A stretch of DNA of 64,000 nt from Thamnidium elegans (GCA_025201345.1 JAIXMG010000040.1:124001-188000), one strand, 5' to 3'; shown: positions 1 to 11,255, counted from the first letter of the stretch. Notes: generated from the letters alone by a model not told the origin. Program-made: numbers and translations.

Positions 1-440
1 TGGCGTGTTACCATTAAGGTAATTTATATCTGTTCATTTATTTATTTGAAAGTAAAAATATTGATGATGTTTATTGTGTATAGAATATTCTTGATAGCAG
101 AGATATCAACAAAGGCCTCTCCTACTTATACAGAATATTTCCTAGTCAAATTAAGAAAAATTATTTCTTTTGCTTTAAAATCCTTGAACATATGTAAGTG
201 TTTATAGACTCAAATAAAAGAACAAAATACTAATTAATTATTTAAACTATATAACGATAAGTCTGAACTTACTGTCTAATTACGACGAGATGCTAGTAAA
301 AGACAGTGATAGTACCGAAAATGATTATATCCGAATCGTACGGTCAGAAATATTGGAACAACTGTTTAGACCTAAATGTAATGTAAAAGTAATCACGTAG
401 GTATACTTACTCTATGGATAAAAGCATATGACTATATACT
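1..440. other. AT-rich stretch, no gene recognised
   Basis: No convincing frame was found. It lies just upstream of the decayed family gene beginning near 441 and may hold its lost 5' exons, but I cannot align any translation here to the better-preserved family copies. Confidence 0.4.
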
Positions 441-1249
441 AAAACACGAGCCGCCATTTGTTATCTAGGGGAGAGACAGTAAATCCCATATCCACGCTCA
501 ACCGAAAAGAACGGTATGGTGATAGTGCTACTAAGGATGAAGCAAATAAAACTATTGGCTTTAAAATTGACATTCGATTAGTATATAATAAGAGCACTGG
601 TGGATGCCCATCGATTGACTTGTGTGCTGGAGAGGCGGCAAAAGATGAGAGCTTTGCCAAAACCATTGGAGATAGAAGCAAAGTCTCTCGTGAAGCAAAA
701 GACAATTTAGATCTTTTATTAACAATCTTGCCTAGTAGCATGTCCCAATATTGTGTCGGATGGTCTCTCTTAATTACGGGGATAACATGCAGTATTTCGT
801 GTTTGTATTTGGATGCCAATGGTTTATATGTGAATATACCCAAATATGACTTCAGCCTTCCAACGACCATCCTCGAGCTTTCCGGCACTATTGATATATT
901 AAAACGCCTTTTAACTCTCAGAAGAGAAATTTATTTTATGGCAGATATAATACAAAGTGAAATGGCCAAGCCCCCCTCTATCATCAACCCTCTTGAATGA
1001 GCAAAACCATTCCCTTCCTTTACCGAAAAAATATTCTGGAAATGGGATACATATTATCCCCCCTCCTGCTGGAATGAAGTTAGTCCAACCCAAATATTTA
1101 TTTGGTTTACCTCCTGCTGAATCTCTATTGAACAAGTTAAAAGCAATCGCTAAAGATATTGATGTCTCCAACAACACCAACAATCCCCCTTCTAATGATA
1201 TTACTGATGGGGAATGTGACGAGTTTGGTTGGGTACTGTTGGAATTGTG
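441..1249 (+). pseudogene. Decayed lineage-specific family gene (KxDxR...GExAK core)
   Basis: The open stretch begins without an ATG and carries a variant of the family's L-x-W-G-D-T-V element (here LSRGETV), followed by the core: GFKIDIRLVY, a loop, then IDLCAGEAAKD. The same core is readable at 14.9-15.8 kb on the other strand (MKIDLRILY...SDICVGEFAKK). The core's Asp and its E-x-x-K resemble the PD-(D/E)XK nuclease arrangement; that is inference from pattern only. After about position 960 the frame shifts: one frame ends at 1000 while the 957-1249 frame continues with a proline-rich tail and an acidic end (DITDGECDEFGW). With no start and a frameshift it is best called a pseudogene. A partial inverted copy lies at 2150-2410. 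I remember similar sequences from Mucorales proteomes but know no function. Confidence 0.55.
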
Positions 1250-2149
1250 ATGAAATTAGATGATAAATTATCGAGATAAAACTTAGAGAAATTTATTAAT
1301 TAAAAATAAACTAAATAATTCTGCTAAACTAAATAATAATCCCTTTTATATGTAGAAGTTTTTATTATTAAGCTTGTTTTCATTCACAATATGACTATTT
1401 ATATGTTTTATATAAATATCAACCTCAAATACGACAGGTACAACAACAAAATAGATGGTACAATGTAAAGACAAAGGTCTATTCTGTCCCCTTCCCCTAT
1501 GGTGATGATTCTGATAACGAAAGTTAATTTTATATATTAGTTTTTCTTCTTTTCTTTTCTTTTTTTCTTTTCTTTTTACTTGATTAAAAAATGTAGCTTG
1601 TAACGTAAATAAATATTATATACAGACATAAAACAACTAGCTGGTCAATACCACTTCGCAATGTCCAGCCGCGCACCATTAAGTCTACAAAGTAGATAAT
1701 CTATTTTTGAGATGCGCAAACGCATCATCAACTTTAGATATCTAGATGTGCATACATGAGACAGAGCAACATATAACTGGCCATAACCTAAAACATGGAA
1801 AGGAAGATAAAGAAAATGTAACTGAGTGTTGACCTTAAGCCATTATAATATCATATTTTTATGTAAGTCGTGGATTTTGCTTTGCTAACTATTGAATCAT
1901 TTTACAGGTTTTTCAATAAGCTGTAAGCATTTTAAAAGAACTCATTCATTCGGCTCCCAAAAAAAAAAAAGATACAAAATCATGAATTGCTTTATCCAGC
2001 ATACAACCACCTATTTCATAACGTTCCCAAATACAACTTTGTTATTTTTAATTAATATATTATCCAGTGTTAATGTATGTGGAAATATAAACTAATGCAA
2101 TTAAATAAATAAAACAAGTCAAATTTGACGCCAGTTATCATAGAGGGAG
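1250..2149. other. Non-coding, AT-rich spacer
   Basis: I see no supported gene. A pyrimidine-rich run lies at 1543-1575. A short open frame at 1892-2095 has no family resemblance and looks like chance. Confidence 0.4.
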
Positions 2150-2410
2150 TAAATGGAGAACCTTGGATTTAAAGTATCATTAGCGCCGGAAAGTTCAAGG
2201 ATGGTTGTTGGAAGACTGGTCATATTTGGGTATATTCACATATAAACCATTGGCATCTATATACAAACACAAAATACTGCATGTTGCGCCAGTTATCAAG
2301 AGGGACCATTCGACACAATATTGGGACACGTTACTGGACAAGACTGTTAATAAAAGTTCTAGGTTATCTTTTGCTTCACGAGAGACTTTGCTTCTACCTC
2401 CAATTGTTTC
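2150..2410 (-). pseudogene. Truncated inverted copy of the 441-1249 family gene
   Basis: On the minus strand this reads TIGGRSKVSREAKDNLELLL and later YCVEWSLLITGATCSI, matching the plus-strand copy residue for residue with few changes. At the KYD position the copy has lost bases relative to the first copy, which shifts the frame into a stop. There is no core motif and no start, so only the downstream part of the gene was duplicated or survives. Together the two copies form a partial inverted duplication about 1.2 kb apart. Confidence 0.6.
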
Positions 2411-2540
2411 GGCACTGCTTCATATTTGGTTACACATTTTATTAAAGATACGCAACTATAACTTACGCGAAATAGGTTGGTCAAATTATATGATAGATCC
2501 TTTTCAAGCAAGTAACATACACAGATTTAAACAATACACA

Positions 2541-2839
2541 ATAGAACCAGAGTAAAACACTTGAATTCCGCAGTATACCAAACGAAAAGCATAGTAGCGC
2601 GAATAGAAAAATAAATTTCAACTACCACTTCCATTCTTACGACGTATGCCACTATATTTCTATATACATCAGGCCGTTAGTCTTTTTCAAACACCTAAAA
2701 CCCGTACGAGTGATCAAGTCGCATAAGGCTTTAGATCATCTGCAGGTGTTTACTATGCAATTCATCTCGGATGAGATTTTCAGTATACCACAAGTGTTAG
2801 GCATGTACAACAGTTACCTATTAAAAAAGAATGGTTAAA
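2541..2839 (+). other. Stop-free 99-codon frame without ATG start, unrecognised
   Basis: The plus frame is open from just after a TAG near 2538 to a TAA at 2837-2839 and contains plausible protein-like sequence (FHSYDVCHYI, HKALDHLQVFTMQF). Its first ATG is late, so as written it cannot start a protein; it may be an exon remnant of a mobile or family gene. No homologue is recognised. Confidence 0.2.
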
Positions 2840-3257
2840 ATATACAATACATCTCTATCTTTACTTGACTAGAATGAAAGAATGAAAATAAACAAAAAAG
2901 GTGTTGACTTCGTTTTTTTTTTTTTTTTTTTTTCAAAAGTCGGCGTCATGAACTTTCGCGTCCACCACCAAAAAAAAAGTTTAAAATCATACATTTATTA
3001 GATTCGTTTAACATCTTAGCACTATGTATTTTTAACACTCTACATAAAATATACATCCGCTACGAATGAAAGGTTGGGACGATAGTTCATTATCCATAAC
3101 TTAGGATATATGATTATCCTTTTTTTTTTAATGCACAATTAAATAACTGCTCGATCTCGCGTTGTGACATGATATTTTTTAATGGTTGTACAAGCGTTTT
3201 TTGTGCTACAGTTGTTTTATTTATTTTTTTTAAAAAAAAAAGGTATGGGTTATTTAT

Positions 3258-4053
3258 TTACAAGAGCTTTTCAATATCAGCAGCAATGGTCTTGGGTTCG
3301 GTAGTGGAGGCATAACGCTTGTTAACCTTTCCTTCACGATCGATCAAGAATTTCTAAGAGAATAAAAAAGTTAGTTTTTTTAATGTTTTCTATTTTCTAT
3401 TTAGACTTACTTCGAAGTTCCACTTAACGCGCTTCAAACTAAAAAAAGAAAAGAGTATGAATAAAGTTTCTATTTTCTTTTTTTTCAAACTTACCCAAGG
3501 ATACCAGGTTGAGATTCCTTTAACCACTTGTAGACAGGAGCTTCGTTATCACCGTTGACATCACTATACAAAATAGTTAGTTATCACTCCCCCCTTTTTT
3601 TTTTGTATACTCTCTTTTTTACTTACAGTTTAGCAGTCAAGGGGAAAGTAACACTCCAGTTTAATGTACAGAAGTTTTGGATCTCTTCTTCAGAACCAGG
3701 CTCTATTTTGTTTTATTTGTTTTAGCAAGAACACTTCCGAAAGATTCACTTTTTTTTTTTTTTTTTTTTTTTTTTACCTTGTCCACCAAATTGGTTACAT
3801 GGGGCACCGATAATAACGAAATCCTTATCTTTGTACTTCTTGTAGGTTTCTTCCAAACCAGCATATTGCTTAGTGAAACCACACTTGGAAGCAACGTTGA
3901 CAAAGAGAACAACCTTTTTGATGTAATATGAATACTTACTAATCTAAATTTCACTCTCACCCTAACTTTCGTTCTTACCTTTCCCTTGAGTTCGGAAAGA
4001 TCCCAGTCCTTTCCGTTGATATCCTTAACCTTAAAATCGTATAAAGTGGTCAT
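3258..4053 (-). CDS. Glutathione peroxidase, Gpx3/PHGPx type (6 exons)
   Basis: Thiol peroxidase that reduces hydroperoxides, usually with thioredoxin in fungi. I read six exons on the minus strand: 4053-3979, 3913-3778, 3702-3627, 3563-3495, 3438-3411 and 3353-3258, all joining in frame to 159 aa, a normal length for the family. The peroxidatic cysteine is Cys36 in SKCGFTKQY, so it is not a selenoprotein; Cys64 lies in PCNQFGGQ and Cys82 in NFCTLNW. Gln70 and the Trp in VKWNFEKFL complete the usual catalytic set. Yeast Gpx3/Orp1 uses Cys36 and Cys82 as its redox relay, and both numbers match here. There is no signal peptide, so a cytosolic protein is expected. The start ATG is preceded by an A/T-rich leader. 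It is the only intact gene in the first 10 kb. Confidence 0.95.
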
Positions 4054-5030
4054 TTTGTTGTTTTTATTTTATTTGTATTAAAGAAGAAGAAAAGAAGAAG
4101 CCGAAAATTTTCTTTTTTAAACCTAAAATATATGAAAACTTTCGGGATACAAAAACTGGGCGCAAAAAGTCCACGTAAGAAGTTATTTACTTTTTTAGCG
4201 CCTTGTACGTATCTAGGCCAATCATATCTTAAACTAACATTAATAATGATGCTGTTTTTCTTTTTGTAGAGCCGATGACTGCATGACAAATCTTATATTT
4301 TTTTTTAGTCTTTGCGCATAAATTAAGACCATTAGACTAAACGCCATAAAGCATTAAACTGAGTAGGTAAATTTTTGAGCTTAGTAGATGATGACTTTTG
4401 TTTGTAGATATTTTTTTTTTTAATAAAGGTATTTTTATTTATTACAAGTTTTCTCTCTTTCCGTAATATCGACTGGAAATGAACTGTGATTTCCGATTAC
4501 ATAATTACTATATACTTAACCAGAGGATTTTCCTTACAAGAAAAATCCGGGTTTATGGTCTAATGGATGATGACTAAGGGATATGATAAGTGTTCAACCA
4601 ATCTTTATTTGGCATTTAGCAAGTTTATGAATATCAGCAATTTGCAAGTAGATAGTAGTTCTATTTCTGCTTATTCGTGCGACGCAGAAAAAGACTGGTG
4701 ATTTATTTTTACCTCGATCTACTTTGAATCTCGACACAGTTGTCTCTACTGCAGACTTGTTTTAATCTATTAAAAAGATAAGGCGCGACAGTTGATACTT
4801 TGCTTTGCCGTTTCAAAGGGATAAAAATATATCATCAGAGGAGGCCAAAGGAAGTATATATTTTCTTGCAGTTTGGCTGATGCACCACTGTCTTCTATTT
4901 GCTCAATACTATAGATAAGCTACTCATTCATGATACTTCAAGAAAAAATTGAGTAAGTTACGAAATTTCAGTGGTTTATCTAAATCATTGTTAAATATGG
5001 CCATAACAAATTTTGTGTATGCTGTTCTAT
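4054..5030. other. Upstream region of the peroxidase gene and spacer
   Basis: No gene is supported. The first few hundred bases should include the peroxidase promoter, but I see no decisive element. A tRNA A-box-like string at about 4556 has no matching B box. Confidence 0.35.
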
Positions 5031-5033
5031 TTA

Positions 5034-5106
5034 AGAGCGGTAGAAATTCCTGGGAAATCGATCCTACCCTTAAATCAGCTTACGCTTAAATAGAGCCGCT
5101 ACTGTA
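5034..5106. mobile_element. Miniature element, 73 bp, ends in CTACTGTA (copy 1)
   Basis: The stretch reads ...AGAAATTCCTGGGAAATCGA... and ends with TTAAATAGAGCCGCTACTGTA-like sequence. The same ends and interior occur at 42435-42521, and a shorter version at 51713-51766. The CAGTAGCG-type termini next to TA suggest a non-autonomous Tc1/mariner-type element; this is inference. Confidence 0.5.
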
Positions 5107-5350
5107 ATAGACTTTTATTGATATATGTGGATCTAAGCATAAAAGAATAATATCATAAGGTATTATAAAATTATCATGGCACTGGACATCATAGTGTTGG
5201 CATAGACTCGTTTAGAGTGGGGGTGGGAGGTATGGTGTTCCATTGAACTTATATCAAAAGTTGGATGTGTAATTAATTCTACATAATTTTCGACACGAAA
5301 CTAGTGTAGAAAAACTAAAGTCAGTATATCTTGTATACTTGTTGGCACCT

Positions 5351-5886
5351 CTAGTTGATTTTTCTAACCTTCATGGCCAACGACATTGCTAGTACCTCCA
5401 ATGTTTTCGGGAAAGTATTGACATTATAGCCAACTTCGAAACCCTTCGATCGAGTTAAGCGGTATACGTATCCTTTTGGGTGGGTCATGGTAAGAAACTC
5501 GACGACCAAGGCTAGCTCTAATAATCAGTAATGAAATAAAGGTGATTTTTCAAACACTTACCACTTTGGATGCACCCTTCAACCCCCATCTGCTTAGTTT
5601 TTTGCACATCCCAGTCAACATACTCGCACAAGTCAAATAGCATATCTTTCAGCATTTTCGGAAGCTTGATTGTGGATTCATAATAGTACTTTTTGCCAAT
5701 AGGCCCATCATAATATGAAGTAGCCTCACATACACCAAACTCCAACGGTTTCCTCCCACCGGAAACAATACGAATCGGCATATCAGGTTTTGATCCTGTT
5801 TTTTTTTCTCTCAAATCTGTCTTGAAGTGTACGTTTCCTTTTGCGACTAGAACTACTTGCCGGGCCATTCCTATACGAATGTTCAA
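5351..5886 (-). pseudogene. Lineage-specific family gene fragment (KPDM...EFGVCEA core), two 3' exons
   Basis: Two exons can be joined on the minus strand: about 5886-5562 and 5517-5351, across a 44-nt GT...AG intron. The first carries the core GSKPDMPIRI, loop, LEFGVCEATS, followed by GPIGKKYYYESTIKLPKML; the second reads ELALVVEFLTMTHPKGYVYR and ends in VRKIN-stop. The K-P-D and the following E...E resemble a PD-(D/E)XK-like core but the usual Lys is replaced by Ala-Thr-Ser, so activity is doubtful. The 5' open stretch begins without ATG, probably right after an acceptor at ATTCGTATAG; an upstream exon could lie near 5930-5960 but I could not reconstruct it. I call it a partial gene or pseudogene of a family I remember from Mucorales. 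Function unknown. Confidence 0.5.
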
Positions 5887-6615
5887 TAAAATAGCAAGAT
5901 TTATTCGTGTTGGTGGCTTACTTCATCCTGAACATACCTGACGCAGTTTATTCCATTAACGTTATCATAGTGATGTGATCAAGTATTAACAAATATATAT
6001 TCTCATATATATTTACACGTACATGATTGTCTCACGCGTCTTTATCCCTTTATGACTAATTCATATTTATGTTAACTAAGCATTACCGACATCGTCCAGT
6101 AATAATTGTTGTCTGAGTAATTATTAGACCATAATTACATATCTTGACCGAAGACTAGGTTAGATAAGCACGGCTTGAAGTTATATAAGGAAACGGTAGC
6201 ACTTATAGTGATACAGCACATTACAAGAATTGTATTTAAACTCGGCAATATAAACCTACGCCTTTTTTATTTAATAAAACGATAATCCTACTTTTGCGAC
6301 TGATTACTTTTTAGTACGTTTTTGTTTTTATTTTTTCACTATTTTATAGCTCGGGCCCATATATGGCTGTTATACCACGATTCATCTTGTTCTACCAGAA
6401 GAGGGATTGGGGTTTTTCTGATATTTATGTAGTCTTACTATTTATCAGTTGGATGATCCTATAAAATGCATATATAATTACTCACAGAGATTCGATAGCA
6501 TGGCATATTTTATCAGTATGGAAGCTTTTGTCTTCTGAATAGTTATTATATCGAAATTTCGGCATACTTGAATATTTCTTTTCTTATTTCATCTACTGTA
6601 GTCTATAAAAAGATG
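5887..6615. other. Spacer, no gene recognised
   Basis: AT-rich sequence between two decayed minus-strand genes. It may contain missing 5' exons of the 5351-5886 gene and 3' flank of the 6616-7348 gene; I see nothing definite. Confidence 0.3.
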
Positions 6616-7348
6616 TTACTTTGATTTACAACGTCGACAAAATATTGGTATTGGTTTACCTTGTTCATGTTCGTTAAAAGAGACCGAATTTCTTCTAATA
6701 AAATAATATTTTCTTTTGGTAATTTTTGCCCATTCGTCGTCGGAGTCAGATGCATCAATGATAAATGAATGCACTGCACTACTCAAGACGTTAATAACTA
6801 AAAAAAAAAAATTAAGCTGAACTCAAGTTAATTACTTGCTTCTCTCGTTCGAAATCAGCTCTTCCGACGATATATACGAGTTCTTGAGGAAACTAAAGGT
6901 TCCTTCAGGATATTCGTAACGCCAAGAAATACTTTTCAGTCCTGTCTACTACCATACACCAGCTGTGGATTATTTACTGGCAACATGGAAATTATAACCT
7001 GTTCCCCTATCCTCTTTCCCAAATTAAATCCTCCTTCTTACGGATAACCTTTCATATTGAGAGATTACTCTACAACATTAGAATCTTTTATTTACAGCTT
7101 CCCCCCCCCCTTTTTTTTTACCTAGTCCCACCAATCATTGACGTGATTCTAATAAAACGACTTTTTGAAACAGTCTCCTTTCTTTGTTGTATCGGGATCT
7201 TAATTACCTAATGACTTAATACAAATAACTATCCTTTTAACTTCTTGACTATAATCCCGAGACTTCCGGATTCTTGATTTTTGGATCTCCTCAGCTCTTC
7301 ACAGGTTTGCTCTTTTCTCGGATAAGTAAAACCTTCGTTGCTGACCAT
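6616..7348 (-). pseudogene. Possible decayed multi-exon gene, unrecognised
   Basis: Three minus-strand pieces look like exons. The last (about 6796-6616) follows a poly(T)-AG acceptor and reads SDSDDEWAKITKRKYYF then GKPIPIFCRRCKSK-stop. The preceding one (6945-about 6853) reads WRYEYPEGTFSFLKNSY and ends at GTAATT. Further 5' an ATG at 7348 opens a 39-codon frame, and a stretch near 7200-7130 (ETVSKSRFIRITSMIGG) ends at GTAAAA. The pieces do not all join in frame. No homologue is recognised; the order and splice signals suggest one old gene. Confidence 0.35.
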
Positions 7349-7745
7349 GATAGCCAATGATACTGTGTTATAGAGTTGTGCGTTATTGTAATAGGCGTGT
7401 TTGATAGTATAGCTTCAGCTTGTAACACCTCTTTTCCTTCGGTTGTACACTTCTTGACATTGTTAAAAATAAAAATATTTGGTATTTATTAAAGTTAAAA
7501 GAGACTTGATGCTTTTTTTTTTTTGGAGGTATATAATTAAGAGATAACATAAAAATCATAACGAGAGATTTTAGGTATTTTTATTATACTACAAATTCCC
7601 AAAAGCTAATTCTACATTCACTCTCAATAAAAAAAAAAGGGGGATAAAATAAAGTTACATAGTCATAATGAAATAGTTTATTTATCACGTAAACATAAAA
7701 CAGATAGTTTTTGTTACGTATTATGAAAAGACTTATATTATGTAT
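7349..7745. other. Spacer, no gene recognised
   Basis: Low-complexity A/T sequence with short poly(T) and poly(A) runs. Nothing coding is visible. Confidence 0.35.
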
Positions 7746-8893
7746 TTATTGCTTTTTCTTTTGAGGCGAGTTCTCGGTTTCATCAATAAATCTCGATTCT
7801 TGGGAGGAAGCAATACCATCGTCACTTAATAACGAAATTACATTGTTGAGACTTGAGTTAATAAATGATTGTATCCTGAGCACGTTTGTAATGAAAGTAG
7901 TCAAATTTTAGTCTTTAGGCGAAATGGTCTGGTCTTCATTGATCAAGCTCGTTTCTGCCGAGACTTTTTTTGGTTATACTATGAGTGGCTTCGGTCATCT
8001 GTAGGTAATTGAGATCGGAAAAATGAGAGTGAGACAGGGTAATCAAACTTCTTTGAACAAATATAACTTTGGGTATATTTACTGTAAACTATAGACCTTG
8101 TAAACCATACAGCTTGACTTTTTTGATGTTACTTCCACCAGAAATGTTCATGTTATATATTTGATTCATAATAAGCGTAAGGTTTTTGCAATTTTTTTTT
8201 TTTTTACGAACTATGTTTTTATGATTTTTTTAATAGGATAACGCAAATTGGATTTGTTGCTATCGTAAAATGTTCTGAGACCGGAAAACGTATTACAATT
8301 ACTTAAATTTAGGTCAAGAGGGGCCACTTGAGAGAGGAGATTGGTATGTGGTAGTATTAAGAGATCTGATACGCTCTTCGTAATTATCAGGTAAAAAAGG
8401 AGTATTATCGAAGGTCATGCCAATAATGTTATAATATAATAATATTTGTTTATGAATTAATGGTTCGTATTCCTTTGCAGCTTTCCATTCTTTAATAAAA
8501 GTAACAATGTCTGACAGATTGTCACTATCTTCATTCTCATATCTAATTTCTTATTGAAAAATAAGATCATCAGCTGCTCTTTTCCCATTATTGTTCACGT
8601 TATTTACCGTATTGAAGTCATCTATATTAAAAGTTTGGCTAATTTGTGCTATTAAATATATCACTTAATATTTTTTGGAATTTATAAAACAGCCTTTTTT
8701 TTTTGGTAATTGATTGTAATGAAGTCCCTTCTTCATTTTCGTGTAATTCTTCATAAGCTTTGCACGCGTCCGGGAAAGACCAGCTATTCGAAATAATTGC
8801 CTCAAAATAAGACATTTTATTTGTTAAAGGCATTGTGGGGAAACAGTAGAAGTTTGACCCTTGATTTTTGGTTAATTCTTGACACACCACCAT
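7746..8893 (-). pseudogene. Decayed gene with in-frame stops, unrecognised; paralogue at 9.4-9.64 kb
   Basis: On the minus strand an ATG at 8893 opens 84 codons (NKMSYFEAIISNSWSFPDAC). After a frame change, the stretch from about 8640 to 8300 reads ADDLIFQ, a TAA, then NLSDIVTFIKEWKAAKEYEPLI and YNIIGMTFDNTPFLPDNYEE. A last open piece reads SSQESRFIDETENSPQKKKQ with a stop at 7746, itself broken by another in-frame TAA upstream. Several disruptions make a working gene unlikely. A diverged duplicate of the middle part lies at about 9400-9640. The family is not one I can name. Confidence 0.45.
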
Positions 8894-8939
8894 TTATATC
8901 TCTAAAGTAAATTTTTTTTTTTGCAGTATTCGTTTGCAT

Positions 8940-9014
8940 CGACACCACCCTATCACAGGGAAGCTCTTTTTGAAATATTTATATAAGAAGTACTTGCTTG
9001 TATATGAATTCATT

Positions 9015-9053
<39 letters not shown>

Positions 9054-9183
9054 AAAAAACTATGATAAAAAGGATTTATTTAATCATCGTGATATTTATA
9101 TTACAATTTCCTTTCTCACGATATTAAAACCTGTTGGAGGTGCACGTCATAAATTGGTACTGGTGGTGTACCAAAAATTAACC
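8940..9183. mobile_element. Miniature inverted-repeat element (MITE-1), copy 1
   Basis: This copy ends with AAATTGGTACTGGTGGTGTA followed by CCAAAAATTAACC. Reverse-complemented, that is a terminus beginning GGTTAAT...GGTACACC, which matches the opposite terminus of the 23.3-kb copy, so the element has terminal inverted repeats of about 30 bp. The interior includes ATCATCGTGATATTTATATT and a GAATTCATTGTT box, both shared with the copy at 58.7 kb. A 33-nt poly(A) run sits inside (9019-9051). It carries no coding sequence. Confidence 0.6.
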
Positions 9184-9399
9184 TTAGAGTATGAAACAAA
9201 AAGTAGCTATCGTAAATTTAATACATTATCCTAAATGGTTCTTCAAAAGAAGGTATAGTAAATGAGAGTAAAAAAAAAAAAAAAAAAAAAAATGCCTTTC
9301 ACCTTTTTGTTTTTTTTACCCACTATGTTTTTTTTATGGGGGTATTCGATTCGCTATTTTAGTAAAGAATATTTAAGCGGGAGAAGGTATTATAGTTGC

Positions 9400-9640
9400 T
9401 AAAGTTCATGTTAACAGGGAGCACTTCGGTGGGCGATGCGTACGTTGTTAAATTAAGAGATTTAATACGCTCCCGATAATTATCAGTTAAAGAAAGGAAT
9501 ATTATCTAATGTCACGTCAATAATATTATAGTGTGATAATAGTTGGCTGTGAATCAATGGTTCATATTCTTCTGTGGGTTTCCATTGTTTGATTAAATCA
9601 ATAATATCTGATAAATTGTTATTCTATCTAATGTTCTTTT
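9400..9640 (-). pseudogene. Diverged fragment paralogous to the 8.3-8.55 kb segment
   Basis: The minus strand reads LSDIIDLIKQWKPTEEYEPL and YNIIDVTLDNIPFF, clearly related to the neighbouring decayed gene. Stops follow soon after. Base-level similarity extends into the flanks (RERIKSLN-type sequence and its DNA counterpart AAGAGATTTAATACGCTC), so this is a local duplication about 1.1 kb away, in the same orientation. Confidence 0.55.
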
Positions 9641-10083
9641 TGCGAAACTAGATCTGTTTCAATTGAAGTAATTACTGACATTGACCGCTTAAACGGAAAA
9701 TATGAATTTATTTGTAGACACAGGGTTCTATCTGTGTCAAATGCATATATAGGGGAGGATAGTAACCTATGCCTTTTAATGATATTGCACACATTAAAAA
9801 AATAAATATTCTAAATTTGGAAGAAATAAATTGACACTTTAGTTGTTATAGAAACCACAGTAACTGTCCCTTCTCTTTCTCCTTTTGTAGAAAAATAAAA
9901 ATCATAAGAAAAATATAAAAAAAAAAAAAAGGTTTATTAAGATAAAAATGGCCGTGATTATTATTTATTTTTTTAAATGACAATTTTTCTTTTTTGGTGG
10001 AGAGGGGAGATATAAATAATGTATAAGAAAGGAATAAAAAAAAGGGGGGAAGAGAGAGAGAGAGAAACAGCTACCTGGCTGAA

Positions 10084-10118
<35 letters not shown>

Positions 10119-10562
10119 AAGTGGAGGGGGCATAAAAAGAAGATTATTGCAGTAGGACTAAGCTACGCTTCAATATATATGTATATGGAATAAATAATTA
10201 GTTAAAGTTAAAACAAGTAAAGAAATAAAAAGACATAGGTGAGGTCATAAATAGATGGCATAGAAGTGTTCATAGTAAATGGTAATAACGAGAGAAAGGA
10301 AAGTGAGATATATGCTAAAATCACCAAATGGGTTGTTGATTTATGTAAAAGGAGGAGGATTTGTTTCCCCCTTACTTTTTTTTTTTTTTTTTTTTTTTGT
10401 CGGATTATTAATTGTTTTTAGGATTATTTCTTGTTTTAGGTCTTTTTTTTTTTTGCTGTTGTTGTAGTTGTTTGGGTTGTAGTTTTTCGTTTTTTTTTTC
10501 TTTTTCGTGTGCAGTATAGATTATTTTTTTTTTAAAGAGAAAGAAAGAAAGAGAGAGAGAGA
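9641..10562. other. Spacer with GA repeat and homopolymer runs
   Basis: No gene is supported. It includes a short GA repeat near 10050, a poly(A) run at about 10086-10108, a poly(T) run near 10377-10398 and another GA tract at 10541-10562 ending at the stop of the Myb gene. It forms that gene's 3' flank. Confidence 0.4.
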
Positions 10563-11255
10563 TTAAAGTGAAGACTTTCTGCTACCGTTAAAGTCAATTG
10601 CTTTCCAAGGTCTTCTGAAATGACGCATATGAGAGTGACTTGGATCAACCATGTTCTTGTTTTGCAAAGTTTTAAAGCGACCCCAACAACAACCTCTAGA
10701 TCTATGAGGGAGATAAGTAGAGGAGATCATGGCCCAAGATAATCCTTGATCGTATCCTTGTTGAAGCAAATGATCTTCGAAGGGCGTCCAGGGCGTTCTG
10801 GTCTGCACGTTATTATTATTACCTGCAGATTCTGAGCGTGGTCTACGATTTGGGTGACTGTAGATAAACATATGGTGTCTGGTGAGACTTACATCACTTG
10901 CTGTTCTACGTCTAGACAGATTTTGTTGTTGTTGTTGCTTTGGTGGAGAAGAAATACGCAACGAACTAAAGCTATTACTTCTATCAGGAGGGCTGGCGGT
11001 ATAATCATCGCTATTTGTACTGGTACTACTACATGTACTAATACTACTACAAGTACTTTTAGGACTGCTCATGATCCAGTCTTGTCCTTTTGCTATTACA
11101 GATGGGTAAATGGGTGTATTAGAATGCCAGTCTAAACCATATTGTTGTTGTTTTTGTTGTTGCTGTTGTTGTTGTTGTTGAATTATAACAGTTTGCTCAT
11201 TTGCTTTGACGGCAAGCTTCGATACTGGTTCGCATAAAAGATATTTAAGATCCAT
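10563..11255 (-). CDS. Myb/SANT-like DNA-binding protein, single exon
   Basis: Putative nuclear DNA-binding protein of 230 aa from one uninterrupted exon. The recognisable domain lies at residues 153-199: Trp156, Trp174 and Trp191 are 18 and 17 residues apart, the classical Myb tryptophan spacing, within TPWTPFEDHLLQQGYDQG and RSRGCCWGRFKTL. The N-terminal two thirds is low-complexity: a glutamine tract at about 26-38, a Ser/Thr/Cys-rich stretch at 62-80, a second short Gln run at 107-111, and basic RRR/NRRPR segments near 115 and 137 that could act as nuclear localisation signals. Only one Myb repeat is visible. The ATG at 11255 follows a TATATA-rich leader. Intact coding through polymorphic CAA/CAG-type repeats argues it is real. 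Target genes are unknown. Confidence 0.75.
   Translation of the reverse strand: MDLKYLLCEPVSKLAVKANEQTVIIQQQQQQQQQKQQQYGLDWHSNTPIYPSVIAKGQDWIMSSPKSTCSSISTCSSTSTNSDDYTASPPDRSNSFSSLRISSPPKQQQQQNLSRRRTASDVSLTRHHMFIYSHPNRRPRSESAGNNNNVQTRTPWTPFEDHLLQQGYDQGLSWAMISSTYLPHRSRGCCWGRFKTLQNKNMVDPSHSHMRHFRRPWKAIDFNGSRKSSL

Noticed and set aside
439..888. 149-codon minus frame opposite the first family fragment
   Set aside because: It is the antisense shadow of the plus-strand family sequence; the plus reading matches paralogues.
4551..4600. tRNA-like A box (TGGTCTAATGG)
   Set aside because: No acceptable B box (GGTTCGANTCC) follows and no cloverleaf can be drawn.
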